32,919 bases of DNA, taken from JBMTVT01 sp049451635. GTDB taxonomy: Bacteria; Bacteroidota; Bacteroidia; Flavobacteriales; Flavobacteriaceae. The stretch is taken from contig JBMTVT010000024.1 of NCBI GenBank assembly GCA_049451635.1, forward strand, positions 1-32,919, read 5' to 3'. The position numbers and the translations under genes were made by a program. Below, piece after piece: positions 1-7,436 of this stretch. The notes under the pieces are model-generated. The model did no database searches and was not told the DNA's origin. It saw only the letters and a program-made list of their open reading frames with translations. Within the stretch, counting starts at the first letter, position 1, and each line of letters opens with the position of its first letter.

Positions 1-22
1 AAGTTTATTTTGAAATAAAACC

Positions 23-51
23 AAAAAAAACAGCCAATTGGCTGTTTTTTT
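23..51. terminator. Bidirectional intrinsic terminator
   Basis: A perfect palindrome CAGCCAATTGGCTG at 31-44 is flanked by an A-run on the left and a T-run on the right, so it can terminate transcription on either strand. On the minus strand it closes the small T9SS gene that ends at 72; on the plus strand it would stop a transcript entering from the left. Confidence 0.8.
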
Positions 52-71
52 ACTGTATAATAACAATTTCT

Positions 72-413
72 TTACTTTATCACTAATTTTCTAGTCTCAC
101 TCACCTCACCTTCGGTGATTTTTAATACATAAACACCTTTGCTTAAGTTGGAAATATTTAATTCTTTACCTGTTAAAAACGTAGAAAAAATACGCTTTCC
201 TAAAACGTTGAAAAACTCAATTTTTTTATTAAAATTACGTTTTGTTGTTATATGAATATAAGTTGTGCCACTATTTACAGGGTTTGGGTAAATAGATAGC
301 CCTTCTATGTTTTCTTGAATAGGTGCATTGATGCTATTATTTTGAGCAACACTTATTTGTGTTGTAAAAAAAGCAAAAACCAATAATAAAAAGATAAAGT
401 AGTTTTTTTTCAT
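72..413 (-). CDS. Minimal T9SS type A sorting-domain protein (signal peptide plus C-terminal sorting domain)
   Basis: This small secreted protein has 113 residues. I start it at the ATG at 413 instead of the upstream in-frame ATG at 464, because the later start gives a classical signal peptide (MKKNYF, hydrophobic core, cleavage after SVAQ near residue 24). Only about 13 residues separate the signal peptide from a complete type A T9SS sorting domain. That domain shows the SIYPNPV motif, the EFFNVLGKRIF strand pair, LSKGVYVLKI and a basic end (RKLVIK). There is no room for a cargo domain. Family knowledge says such domains direct passage through the type IX secretion pore and anchoring to surface lipopolysaccharide or release. 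What this cargo-less version does is unknown. It stands alone and is divergent from the response regulator at 607. Confidence 0.85.
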   Translation of the reverse strand: MKKNYFIFLLLVFAFFTTQISVAQNNSINAPIQENIEGLSIYPNPVNSGTTYIHITTKRNFNKKIEFFNVLGKRIFSTFLTGKELNISNLSKGVYVLKITEGEVSETRKLVIK

Positions 414-536
414 TCGTTTTTTTGGTATTATAAAAGTAATAAAATAACACAAAAGTGATGCCAAAAAGATGTTAAAGATTTAAGGTTTTGGTCGAAAGTT
501 TAAATTCTTGTAAGTTCTTTGTTACCTTAATGTTAT

Positions 537-544
537 TAATTTTG
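537..544 (+). promoter_or_regulatory. Candidate -7 element for the two-component operon
   Basis: TAATTTTG matches the Bacteroidota -7 consensus TAnnTTTG and lies about 60 nt before the response-regulator start. No well-spaced -33 TTTG is visible (the nearest, at 518-521, is only 15 bp away), so this is a weak call. Confidence 0.35.
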
Positions 545-606
545 TAATTTTAATAGAATTATGTTATTAGTTTTATCTTTACTTTATAAAACTAGCTAAA
601 CAAGCC

Positions 607-1287
607 ATGAAAAAAAAGGATATTAAAATACTGTTGGTTGATGACGAGCCCGATATTTTAGAAATAGTTGGGTATAATTTATCAAACGAGGGCTACCAAG
701 TTATTACTGCCGAAAACGGGCAAGAGGGCGTTAAAAAAGCTAAAAAAGAGCTTCCACATTTAATTATTTTAGATGTAATGATGCCTGAAATGGATGGTAT
801 TGAAGCTTGTGAAATCATCAGGAAAAACCCAGATTTAAAAAACACCATAGTTGCTTTTTTAACAGCAAGAGGTGAAGATTATTCGCAAGTTGCAGGTTTT
901 GATGCTGGGGCAGACGATTATATTACAAAACCCATAAAGCCAAAAGTCTTAGTTAGTAAGGTTAAGGCTCTTTTAAGGCGTTTTAAAGAAGAGGATGTTA
1001 CCGATACTGTTAAGGTTGGGAGCTTGGTAATTAACAGGGATGAATACAAAATCACTTCAAAAGGGAAAGAAATTATATTACCAAGAAAAGAATTTGAATT
1101 GTTATCTTTACTTGCCTCTAAACCGGGAAAAGTTTTTAAAAGAGACGAAATTCTTGATACAGTATGGGGTAATGAAGTTGTTGTAGGAGGTAGAACCATT
1201 GATGTTCATATTAGAAAACTTCGAGAGAAATTAGGTGATAAAAGCTTTAAAACAATAAAAGGAGTTGGCTACAAGTTTGTAGATTAA
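607..1287 (+). CDS. OmpR/PhoB-family response regulator
   Basis: This is a 226-residue DNA-binding response regulator. The N-terminal receiver domain (about 5-120) has the acidic pair D12-D13, phosphoacceptor D56 in ILDVMMPEMDG, T86 and K108 of the TKP motif, so phosphorylation chemistry is intact. The C-terminal winged-helix (about 130-226) carries the OmpR/PhoB features LPRKEFELLSLL, VFKRDEILDTVWG, RTIDVHIRKLREKLG and KGVGYKF. It overlaps the kinase gene by one base (TAATG), so the pair is co-transcribed and translationally coupled. It is closest in appearance to PhoB, but nothing in the window (no pst or phoU genes) confirms a phosphate role, so I leave it unnamed. Confidence 0.93.
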   Translation: MKKKDIKILLVDDEPDILEIVGYNLSNEGYQVITAENGQEGVKKAKKELPHLIILDVMMPEMDGIEACEIIRKNPDLKNTIVAFLTARGEDYSQVAGFDAGADDYITKPIKPKVLVSKVKALLRRFKEEDVTDTVKVGSLVINRDEYKITSKGKEIILPRKEFELLSLLASKPGKVFKRDEILDTVWGNEVVVGGRTIDVHIRKLREKLGDKSFKTIKGVGYKFVD

Positions 1288-2330
1288 TGCAAGTAAAATT
1301 TAAAAAATCATATCGGTTTGCAATAAAAACCTCGTTCTATATAACCTTGTTTATAACACTCATAACGAGTGTTTTTTTATACTATGTATATGAACTTAAG
1401 TGGTTTTACATGTTGGCTTTTTCAGCTAGTGTGTTTGCTTTTTCTTTTTTTATAGTTCAAATTAGGGTGGAGCGCTTTATTTACAAGCGCGTTAAAAAAA
1501 TATATGACGATTTAACACTTCTGGAATCGGTCAATTTAACAAAAGGTCCAATTACAACTGATATGCATACGCTTACCCAAGAGATTGATAAGTTTGCCCG
1601 TGATAAAAAAATTGAAATTGAAACTCTTAAAGTAAGGGAAGAATATAGAAAGGAGTTTTTGGGTAATGTATCCCATGAATTAAAAACACCTCTTTTTACA
1701 GCACAAGGTTATATTTTAACTTTGCTCGACGGTGCCATAGACGATAAGGTACTTAGAAAAAAATATCTGGAAAGAGCTAGTAAAGGTATTGAAAGGTTGG
1801 GTTATATTATTAAAGACCTAGACATGATAACCAAACTAGAGGTTGGTGATTTAAGCTTAAATATCGAAACGTTTAACATTGTTGAATTGGTGAAAAATGT
1901 GTTTGATATGTTAGAAATGAAAGCTTCAAAGAAAAACATCACTTTAACATTCGATATGGATTATAGCAGCCCAATTATGGTTAAAGCCGATAAAGAGCGT
2001 ATCCAACAGGTTTTGGCTAATTTAATTGTGAATTCCATAAAATATGGTAGAAATAAGGGGACTACAGAAGTAAGCATCGAAAACCTCATTAAAAATAAGG
2101 TTATTGTTAGGGTAACCGATAATGGAGAAGGCATAGCCAAAGAGCACTTGCCAAGGCTTTTTGAACGTTTTTACAGAGTTGATAAAAGTGGCTCAAGAAA
2201 AGAAGGGGGTTCAGGGTTGGGACTTTCAATTGTTAAGCATATTATTGAAGCCCACGACGAAAAAATATATGTAGAGAGTGAATTTAACGTTGGTAGTGAA
2301 TTTTCATTCACTTTAGAAAAGGTTAAATAA
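1287..2330 (+). CDS. Sensor histidine kinase, partner of the upstream response regulator
   Basis: This is a 347-residue inner-membrane histidine kinase. Two transmembrane segments (about 12-35 and 39-59) are joined by only a few residues, so it has essentially no periplasmic sensor; any signal must be sensed in the membrane or by the cytoplasmic linker. The HisKA domain has H130 in NVSHELKTPL. The ATPase domain has the N-box around N249 (ANLIVNSIKYG), the G1 box DNGEGIA at 278-284, the F-box LFERFYRV, and the G2 box GGSGLGLSI near 308-316. All catalytic motifs are present. The start codon overlaps the stop of the regulator gene. The 3' end overlaps the convergent glycosyltransferase gene by 18 bp. 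Confidence 0.93.
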   Translation: MQVKFKKSYRFAIKTSFYITLFITLITSVFLYYVYELKWFYMLAFSASVFAFSFFIVQIRVERFIYKRVKKIYDDLTLLESVNLTKGPITTDMHTLTQEIDKFARDKKIEIETLKVREEYRKEFLGNVSHELKTPLFTAQGYILTLLDGAIDDKVLRKKYLERASKGIERLGYIIKDLDMITKLEVGDLSLNIETFNIVELVKNVFDMLEMKASKKNITLTFDMDYSSPIMVKADKERIQQVLANLIVNSIKYGRNKGTTEVSIENLIKNKVIVRVTDNGEGIAKEHLPRLFERFYRVDKSGSRKEGGSGLGLSIVKHIIEAHDEKIYVESEFNVGSEFSFTLEKVK

Positions 2331-3359
2331 ATCTTTAAAATTTACTTCAAAATCAAAAGCCTTTAACCCATCGTAATTGGAAATTTCATCCAAATGCCCC
2401 AAAGTAAAATCATCTTGATTACAACTAGGTACTATTCGCATATCGGTTAATCGTTTAGCTAAGTACTCTTGTTCAAACTGTCCCGGTGTTGGTATAAAAA
2501 ATGCTTTTTTACTAAGTTTTGCCAAATCCATTACAGTTGTGTATCCCGACCTGCAAAGTACCATAGCGCTTTCATTTATAGTCTTTTCAAGCAGGTCTGA
2601 TGTCATAAAATTATAAACCGTTATGTTGCCATTCATTTGTATGGTTTGGTCTTTTTCCATCACACCCTTTACAAAAAGCACTTTACCAGTAAAATGCTTT
2701 AATTCAGTAAGTAACTTTTCTTCAAGAAGCGTGCGTTGTGGCTCTGGACCTGAAATTAAAACCATTAAATCGTTTTTAATTTTACAGTTGCGCTTAGTAA
2801 ACCTGCTAAGTGGGCCAATGTATTTTGTAGGGATTTCAATAGTATGGGCATGCCCTAATTTGCCGCTTAAATTAATCTCACTTGCTGTGTCAGGAACCCA
2901 GCACGCATCAAATTTATTGATAATCTTTTGATGCACTTTAGTGCTTAACCAAGTGGTATTACCGCTTAAAACATTCAATTGGTGCGTTATAAAAACAGAG
3001 GGCACATGTTTGTTTCTAACCCCCAAACGGTTATCCGAAATAATGCCACTTATGTTATTATTTTTCAACATATAGTCAATGGCCTTTTTTTCAGCTATTA
3101 TAGCCTTTAAAAGCTTAGGGGAATCCTTTAAAAGTTTCAGTTTAAAATACTTGCCATTTTTAGCATAGGTTACATTGTAAGAAGGCAGTTCAACATACGA
3201 AAGATTAGGAAATTCCTTTTGTAAAAGTGTTAAAGCTACACCATCACTAGCAATTATGGGTTCAAACCCTTCATCAATCAAGGCTTTAATGATTGGAATA
3301 CTGCGGGTAGCATGCCCTAAACCCCAATTTAAAGGGGCTACTAAAATTCTTTTTTTCAT
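2313..3359 (-). CDS. MurG/GT28-like glycosyltransferase family protein
   Basis: This 348-residue protein has the two-Rossmann (GT-B) layout of MurG-like and UDP-glycosyltransferase-like enzymes. The N-terminal half starts with a glycine-rich acceptor-side loop (APLNWGLGHATRS, residues 8-20). The C-terminal half has the nucleotide-sugar-binding signature VLCRSGYTTVMDLAKL followed by IPTPGQFEQEYLAKRL. No signal peptide or TM helix is seen, so it is probably cytoplasmic or peripheral. The donor and acceptor cannot be told from the sequence. It is much too divergent from the peptidoglycan GlcNAc-transferase to be called MurG and has no cell-division neighbours. It is a single-gene unit read toward the histidine kinase, with tail-to-tail overlap. 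Confidence 0.8.
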   Translation of the reverse strand: MKKRILVAPLNWGLGHATRSIPIIKALIDEGFEPIIASDGVALTLLQKEFPNLSYVELPSYNVTYAKNGKYFKLKLLKDSPKLLKAIIAEKKAIDYMLKNNNISGIISDNRLGVRNKHVPSVFITHQLNVLSGNTTWLSTKVHQKIINKFDACWVPDTASEINLSGKLGHAHTIEIPTKYIGPLSRFTKRNCKIKNDLMVLISGPEPQRTLLEEKLLTELKHFTGKVLFVKGVMEKDQTIQMNGNITVYNFMTSDLLEKTINESAMVLCRSGYTTVMDLAKLSKKAFFIPTPGQFEQEYLAKRLTDMRIVPSCNQDDFTLGHLDEISNYDGLKAFDFEVNFKDLFNLF

Positions 3360-3371
3360 TTAAATAGTTAT

Positions 3372-3460
3372 GGCGTGTCCCCGAATTCAATTCGGGGTCG
3401 TGCTTTTCGCTATATCTCCCGATTTTAAGATCGGGAGGATGCCGCTACAATCACTCACGC
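3372..3460. repeat. Nested-hairpin interspersed repeat (REP-like)
   Basis: This is an 89-nt non-coding element between two gene starts. The outer ends pair (GCGTG at 3373-3377 with CACGC at 3456-3460). They enclose two strong hairpins: CCCCGAATTCAATTCGGGG at 3379-3397 and CTCCCGAT...ATCGGGAG at 3416-3437. The result is a three-way-junction fold. It is locally GC-rich compared with its surroundings. I recognise the general style from dispersed repeats in flavobacterial genomes, but the copy number in this genome cannot be seen. A single hairpin of the first type recurs at 12769-12787. Confidence 0.7.
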
Positions 3461-3538
3461 AAATTTTCAGCAAAATCAAAGATAAGCTTATTAGTGCTTC
3501 CATATATTTCCTTAATTTTACCAAAATTTTAAATTATA

Positions 3539-4213
3539 GTGGGTAGTAAAAATAAACTTAGGCGTTTTAAAGAAAACGAAACCTTTTCAAATGTCATTCA
3601 ACCAACAAGAGACGAACTGGTTAGCTCTAATTTTAATTTAAAAGGGCAATGGCAATCAACCCATTTTAAAAACAACAACCCTATTGTGTTAGAGTTAGGT
3701 TGTGGTAAGGGAGAGTATTCAGTGGCTTTGGCACAAAAATATCCTAGTAAAAATTTTATTGGAATAGATATTAAAGGCGCACGCTTTTGGCGAGGGGCCA
3801 AAACAGCAGTAGAGCATGGCATTTCAAATGTGGCATTTCTTCGTACGCAAATAGAGTTAATAGATTATGCTTTTGCCGAAAATGAAGTTGATGAAATTTG
3901 GATAACCTTTCCAGATCCGCAAATAAAATATAAACGAACTAAACATCGTATGACGAATGTTGAGTTTTTAAAACGCTACAAAAAAATATTAAAGCCGGAT
4001 GGTGTTGTTAACTTAAAAACCGATAGTGAGTTTATGCATGGTTATACATTAGGGTTATTGCACGGTGCTGGTCATCAAGTGCTTTACGCCAACCATAATG
4101 TTTATAAGCAAGAAGGTAGTCCAGAAGATGTAACAAATATTCAAACCTTTTACGAATCGCAATATTTAGAGCAAAATAAGCCAATTACCTATATTAGGTT
4201 TAAAATAACATAA
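3539..4213 (+). CDS. trmB: tRNA (guanine-N7-)-methyltransferase TrmB
   Basis: This 224-residue SAM-dependent enzyme makes m7G46 in the variable loop of tRNA. SAM-binding motif I is LELGCGKGEYS (51-61), followed by GIDIKGARFWRGAK (75-88), and the family-diagnostic TFPDPQIKYKRTKHR spans 123-137. The start is GTG: translation from it gives the family N-terminus MGSKNKLRRFKENETF, and no ATG lies in a suitable place. It heads a tight operon, with the next gene beginning 2 nt after its stop. The REP-like element lies just upstream. Confidence 0.95.
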   Translation: MGSKNKLRRFKENETFSNVIQPTRDELVSSNFNLKGQWQSTHFKNNNPIVLELGCGKGEYSVALAQKYPSKNFIGIDIKGARFWRGAKTAVEHGISNVAFLRTQIELIDYAFAENEVDEIWITFPDPQIKYKRTKHRMTNVEFLKRYKKILKPDGVVNLKTDSEFMHGYTLGLLHGAGHQVLYANHNVYKQEGSPEDVTNIQTFYESQYLEQNKPITYIRFKIT

Positions 4214-4215
4214 CG

Positions 4216-4845
4216 GTGAACATAACTTTTATCTTTTTTATAGGCTTAATAGTTGCTCTAATTGGAGTTATTCCTCCTGGATTGTTAAATATGACAGCGG
4301 CAAAAATAAGTTTAAAAGAAGGCTATGTAAGGGGCGTTATTTTCTCAATAGGGACATGTGTAGTTGTATTGATTCAAACCTATATAGCAGCTATTTTTGC
4401 AAGGTATTTAACCATGCACCCAGAAGTTATTGATATTTTACAGCGTGTGGCATTTGTAATTTTTGTTTTAATAACCATATACTTTTTAGCTATTGCCAAA
4501 TCGCAACCAAAACAACAAATTCACCCCAAAATTAAAAGTAAGCACAGCCGTTTTTTTCAAGGTATGTTTTTGTCGGCAATCAATGTATTTCCTCTCCCTT
4601 ATCAAGCATACATGACTATTACTTTGGCTTCTTTTGGATGGTTGGATTTTAGTCAGATAAGCATCATTTCATACATGTCAGGTGCGGCTATGGGAACTTT
4701 TGTAATGTTATATATTTATATTTTCTTTTTTGAAAAAATTAGAGGAAAATCGTTCACATCACAAAAAAACATGAATTACATTATTGGTGGTATCACAGGT
4801 ATTATAGCCGTTGTTACCCTCATAAATATTATTAAAGAATTATAA
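4216..4845 (+). CDS. LysE/RhtB-family exporter
   Basis: This 209-residue polytopic inner-membrane protein has about six hydrophobic segments. The first helix contains the LysE-type VIPPGLLNMTAAK motif (about 18-30), and a basic cytoplasmic loop (QPKQQIHPKIKSKHSR) sits before the central FPLPYQAY segment. The family exports amino acids or small metabolites by proton antiport; the substrate here is not readable. The start is GTG, 2 nt after the trmB stop, and the following gene begins 2 nt downstream, so the three genes form one transcription unit without an obvious shared pathway. Confidence 0.82.
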   Translation: MNITFIFFIGLIVALIGVIPPGLLNMTAAKISLKEGYVRGVIFSIGTCVVVLIQTYIAAIFARYLTMHPEVIDILQRVAFVIFVLITIYFLAIAKSQPKQQIHPKIKSKHSRFFQGMFLSAINVFPLPYQAYMTITLASFGWLDFSQISIISYMSGAAMGTFVMLYIYIFFFEKIRGKSFTSQKNMNYIIGGITGIIAVVTLINIIKEL

Positions 4846-4846
4846 A

Positions 4847-5176
4847 ATGAAGCCTATAACGCTCAATTTTTTCGATAAGGTTTATGAAGTTGCAAAACTA
4901 ATACCCTACGGAAAAGTAACCAGTTATGGCGCTATTGCCAAATACTTGGGCGCAGCAAGAAGTGCAAGAATGGTAGGCTATGCCATGAATGAATCAACGG
5001 GTAAAGATGTGCCAGCGCATCGTGTAGTAAACAGAAAAGGATTACTTACTGGCAAACATCATTTTGATGGCACTAACTTAATGCAACAGCTTTTAGAAAG
5101 TGAAGGGGTTAAGGTTGTTGAAAACCAAATCCGGAATTTTGACAAGGTGTTTTGGGACCCTGCCAAAGAATTATAA
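4847..5176 (+). CDS. Alkyltransferase-like (ATL) protein of the MGMT family, lacking the acceptor cysteine
   Basis: The protein has 109 residues and corresponds to the DNA-binding domain of O6-alkylguanine-DNA alkyltransferase. Conserved parts are IPYGKVTSYGAIA (19-31, including the nucleotide-flipping Tyr27), the arginine finger in ARMVGYAM (Arg41) and the active-site loop VPAHRVVNRKG (55-65). In true methyltransferases that loop reads PCHRV; here residue 57 is Ala, so alkyl transfer is impossible. Known ATL proteins bind alkylated guanine and hand the lesion to nucleotide excision repair; that role is inferred here. It is third gene of the trmB operon. Confidence 0.9.
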   Translation: MKPITLNFFDKVYEVAKLIPYGKVTSYGAIAKYLGAARSARMVGYAMNESTGKDVPAHRVVNRKGLLTGKHHFDGTNLMQQLLESEGVKVVENQIRNFDKVFWDPAKEL

Positions 5177-5252
5177 TTTTTTTGATAAGTTAAGTCAATA
5201 ATTATATCGATAAATCTTCTAATTTCCGCCTTCCAACTTCAAGCTTTTATGC

Positions 5253-5260
5253 TATCTTTG
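5253..5260 (+). promoter_or_regulatory. Candidate -7 element upstream of mrp
   Basis: TATCTTTG fits TAnnTTTG exactly and would place the transcription start about 20 nt before the mrp ATG. No convincing -33 TTTG is seen at the right spacing. Confidence 0.5.
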
Positions 5261-5287
5261 CTTTTAGAATGATTCTTAATAATAGAA

Positions 5288-6424
5288 ATGAAGCTGAATA
5301 AAAAAGACATCTTTAAAGCATTAGAAAGCATTACCGTTCCTGGCGAGGGACAAAATATGGTTGAAAGCGGAGCTGTAACAAATGTAGTTACTTTTGGTGA
5401 TGAGGTTATAGTAGATATCACCATTAAAAATCCAAGTTTACAAGCTAAAAAGCGTACGGAGGTAGATATACTTAAAATCATCCATGAGCAAGTTTACGAG
5501 AAAGCTAAAATAACCGTGAATGTGAAAGTGGATTCGCCAGCAAAACCAAAAGCAAATGTTATTAAAGGCAACCCCATTCCAGGTATTCAAAATATAGTGG
5601 CTGTTGCTTCGGGTAAAGGGGGTGTTGGAAAATCTACCGTTACGGCAAATTTAGCGGTAACTTTGGCAAAAATGGGTTTTAAAGTTGGTGTTTTGGATGC
5701 TGATATTTATGGACCATCCATTCCAATCATGTTTGATGTAGAAGCCGAAAAACCTCTTGCAGTATATGTTGAGGGAAAATCAAAAATGAAACCCATAGAA
5801 AATTATGGTGTTAAAATACTATCTATTGGATTTTTTACACAACCAAACCAAGCAGTTGTTTGGCGCGGTCCAATGGCTGCGAAAGCTTTAAACCAAATGA
5901 TATTTGATGCCCATTGGGGAGATCTCGATTTTTTATTGATCGATTTGCCACCAGGTACAGGCGATATTCACTTGAGTATCATGCAATCGTTGCCCATTAC
6001 CGGTGCGGTTGTGGTTAGCACACCCCAAAACGTGGCATTGGCAGATGCTAAAAAGGGCGTAGCCATGTTTCAACAAGAAAGCATTAATGTACCCGTTTTA
6101 GGAATTATTGAAAATATGGCGTACTTTACTCCAGTTGAGTTACCAGATAATAAATACTATATTTTTGGAAAAGAAGGTGCTAAAAATTTAGCCGAAGATT
6201 TACAAGTGCCATTTTTAGGGCAATTGCCTTTAGTGCAAAGTATAAGGGAAGCTGGCGATGTTGGACGGCCTGCGGCACTACAAACAGCAACACCTTTGGA
6301 GCAAGCTTTTGAAAAACTAACGCAAAATGTGGTGCAAGAATTGGTAAATAGAAATGATAGTTTACCACCAACTGAAGCTATTAAAATAACTACTATGGCT
6401 GGTTGTTCGGCGGTAAAAAAATAA
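5288..6424 (+). CDS. mrp: Mrp/NBP35-family Fe-S cluster carrier ATPase
   Basis: The protein has 378 residues. The N-terminal MIP18-type (DUF59) domain covers roughly 5-85. It is followed by a P-loop NTPase with a deviant Walker A GKGGVGKST (109-117) and LIDLPPGTGD as the Walker B/switch region. The family binds and transfers Fe-S clusters to apo-proteins. The bacterial CxxC cluster-bridging motif normally found after ENM-YF is absent: the segment reads ENMAYFTPVELPDNKYYIFG, and the only cysteine in the whole protein is Cys373 near the C-terminus (MAGCSAVKK). It is followed after 3 nt by a NifU-like scaffold gene, which supports a shared cluster-assembly role. Confidence 0.92.
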   Translation: MKLNKKDIFKALESITVPGEGQNMVESGAVTNVVTFGDEVIVDITIKNPSLQAKKRTEVDILKIIHEQVYEKAKITVNVKVDSPAKPKANVIKGNPIPGIQNIVAVASGKGGVGKSTVTANLAVTLAKMGFKVGVLDADIYGPSIPIMFDVEAEKPLAVYVEGKSKMKPIENYGVKILSIGFFTQPNQAVVWRGPMAAKALNQMIFDAHWGDLDFLLIDLPPGTGDIHLSIMQSLPITGAVVVSTPQNVALADAKKGVAMFQQESINVPVLGIIENMAYFTPVELPDNKYYIFGKEGAKNLAEDLQVPFLGQLPLVQSIREAGDVGRPAALQTATPLEQAFEKLTQNVVQELVNRNDSLPPTEAIKITTMAGCSAVKK

Positions 6425-6427
6425 GAT

Positions 6428-6670
6428 ATGACAGCAGAAGAATTAAAAATTAATGTTGAAAAAGCCTTAGACGAAATTCGTCCGTTTTTACAGAGCGATG
6501 GAGGCGATATTTCGTTATTATCTATCGAGGGTGATAAACTAGTTAAAGTGCAGCTTCAGGGAGCATGTGTAGGTTGTAGTGTTAACCAAATGACATTGAA
6601 ATCGGGTGTGGAAATGACTATAAAAAAGTACGCACCGCAAATTGAGCAAGTCATTAACATAGAGGCATAA
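6428..6670 (+). CDS. NifU C-terminal-domain (Nfu-type) Fe-S scaffold
   Basis: This 80-residue protein consists only of the Nfu domain. It has IRPFLQSDGGDI (17-28) and the CxxC pair Cys47/Cys50 in GACVGCSVNQMTLKSGVE, which binds a 4Fe-4S cluster shared between two monomers. It lies in an operon with mrp, separated by 3 nt, and a strong terminator follows. It could supply the cysteines that its Mrp neighbour lacks. Confidence 0.93.
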   Translation: MTAEELKINVEKALDEIRPFLQSDGGDISLLSIEGDKLVKVQLQGACVGCSVNQMTLKSGVEMTIKKYAPQIEQVINIEA

Positions 6671-6728
6671 TTAATACCCTAAGGGACTTACTGTTGACCT
6701 GTTAATTAAAAGCGCTGAGTAATAAAAA

Positions 6729-6772
6729 AAGGAATCTATAAATTTAAAAAATTTATAGATTCCTTAATTTTT
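6729..6772 (+). terminator. Intrinsic terminator of the mrp operon
   Basis: A 16-bp stem (6729-6744 with 6750-6765, AAGGAATCTATAAATT paired perfectly) has a 5-nt loop and is followed by AATTTTTA. It is one of the strongest hairpins in the window and closes the mrp-nifU unit. Confidence 0.85.
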
Positions 6773-6826
6773 ATAGAGCCTCTCAAATTAATAATGGTAT
6801 ACAATTAAAAATTTAACAGCTTGCCT

Positions 6827-6834
6827 TAAATTTG
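6827..6834 (+). promoter_or_regulatory. Candidate -7 element upstream of the ferredoxin gene
   Basis: TAAATTTG fits TAnnTTTG exactly, about 40 nt before the ferredoxin start and just after the terminator of the preceding unit. The -33 box is not obvious. Confidence 0.5.
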
Positions 6835-6875
6835 TGTTGTAATTAAAGGTATGTATTCAAAAAGAAATTAAAGTG

Positions 6876-7205
6876 ATGTGCGATATTAACATAAAAATAA
6901 TAGATAGAGATGGTGTACCCCATGAAGTTGTTGCACCAACAGATATGGCGATGAACTTAATGGAAGTGGTAAGATCTTACGAACTAGCACCAGAGGGTAC
7001 TATTGGTATTTGTGGTGGTATGGCCATGTGTGCTTCCTGCCAATGTTATGTGCTAAGTGATCATGAGTTGCCAGAAATGAGTGATGATGAAGACGCTATG
7101 TTGGCTGAAGCATTTAATGTAAAAGAAAACAGCCGTTTAGGTTGCCAAATACAAATAAAACCAGAAATGGAAGGTCTTGAAGTAGAGTTGGCGCCTGAGA
7201 GTTAA
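6876..7205 (+). CDS. 2Fe-2S ferredoxin, adrenodoxin-like
   Basis: The protein has 109 residues counting from the ATG at 6876 (an overlapping GTG at 6873 would add one Met). Cluster ligands have the plant/adrenodoxin spacing C-x5-C-x2-C...C: Cys46, Cys52 and Cys55 in GICGGMAMCASC, and Cys90 in RLGC. The stretch after the third ligand is acidic (HELPEMSDDEDAM), typical for docking to a reductase or to the Fe-S assembly machinery. It is a cytoplasmic single-electron carrier. It is its own transcription unit next to mrp-nifU, which suggests a general Fe-S metabolism neighbourhood. Confidence 0.93.
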   Translation: MCDINIKIIDRDGVPHEVVAPTDMAMNLMEVVRSYELAPEGTIGICGGMAMCASCQCYVLSDHELPEMSDDEDAMLAEAFNVKENSRLGCQIQIKPEMEGLEVELAPES

Positions 7206-7206
7206 T

Positions 7207-7235
7207 AGCCTATTCATTAATAAGGCTTATTTTTT
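7207..7235 (+). terminator. Terminator after ferredoxin
   Basis: AGCCTATT (7207-7214) pairs with AATAAGGCT (7219-7227) with one bulged base and is followed by TATTTTTT. It begins one base after the ferredoxin stop codon. Confidence 0.6.
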
Positions 7236-7353
7236 CATTTATTTTATCTATGAAATTATTTAAATTGATTTGGTAAAATTCTTAATGATTTCGGTCACGA
7301 CATCTTAGTAACTCGATCTGAAAACGGTTATGTGTCTCAAGGTTAAATAATGT

Positions 7354-7416
7354 AAAAACGGTCAAAACTGCTTAGTGTACCATATATAAATACATAGTAT
7401 TTCTGACCGTTTTTTT
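7354..7416. terminator. Long-loop inverted repeat, probable bidirectional terminator
   Basis: AAAAACGGTCA (7354-7364) pairs perfectly with TGACCGTTTTT (7404-7414) across a 39-nt AT-rich loop. T-runs lie at the distal side on both strands, so it could terminate the minus-strand cassette ending at 7437. The loop is unusually long for a terminator. The rest of 7236-7436 holds no supportable gene. Confidence 0.5.
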
Positions 7417-7436
7417 CATGGAATACCAATCTGTTC

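Noticed and set aside
7269..7346. Short plus-strand frame ending in DILVTRSENGYVSQG
   Set aside because: Only 25 codons, no start codon and no recognisable family; it could be a coding scrap but cannot be supported.
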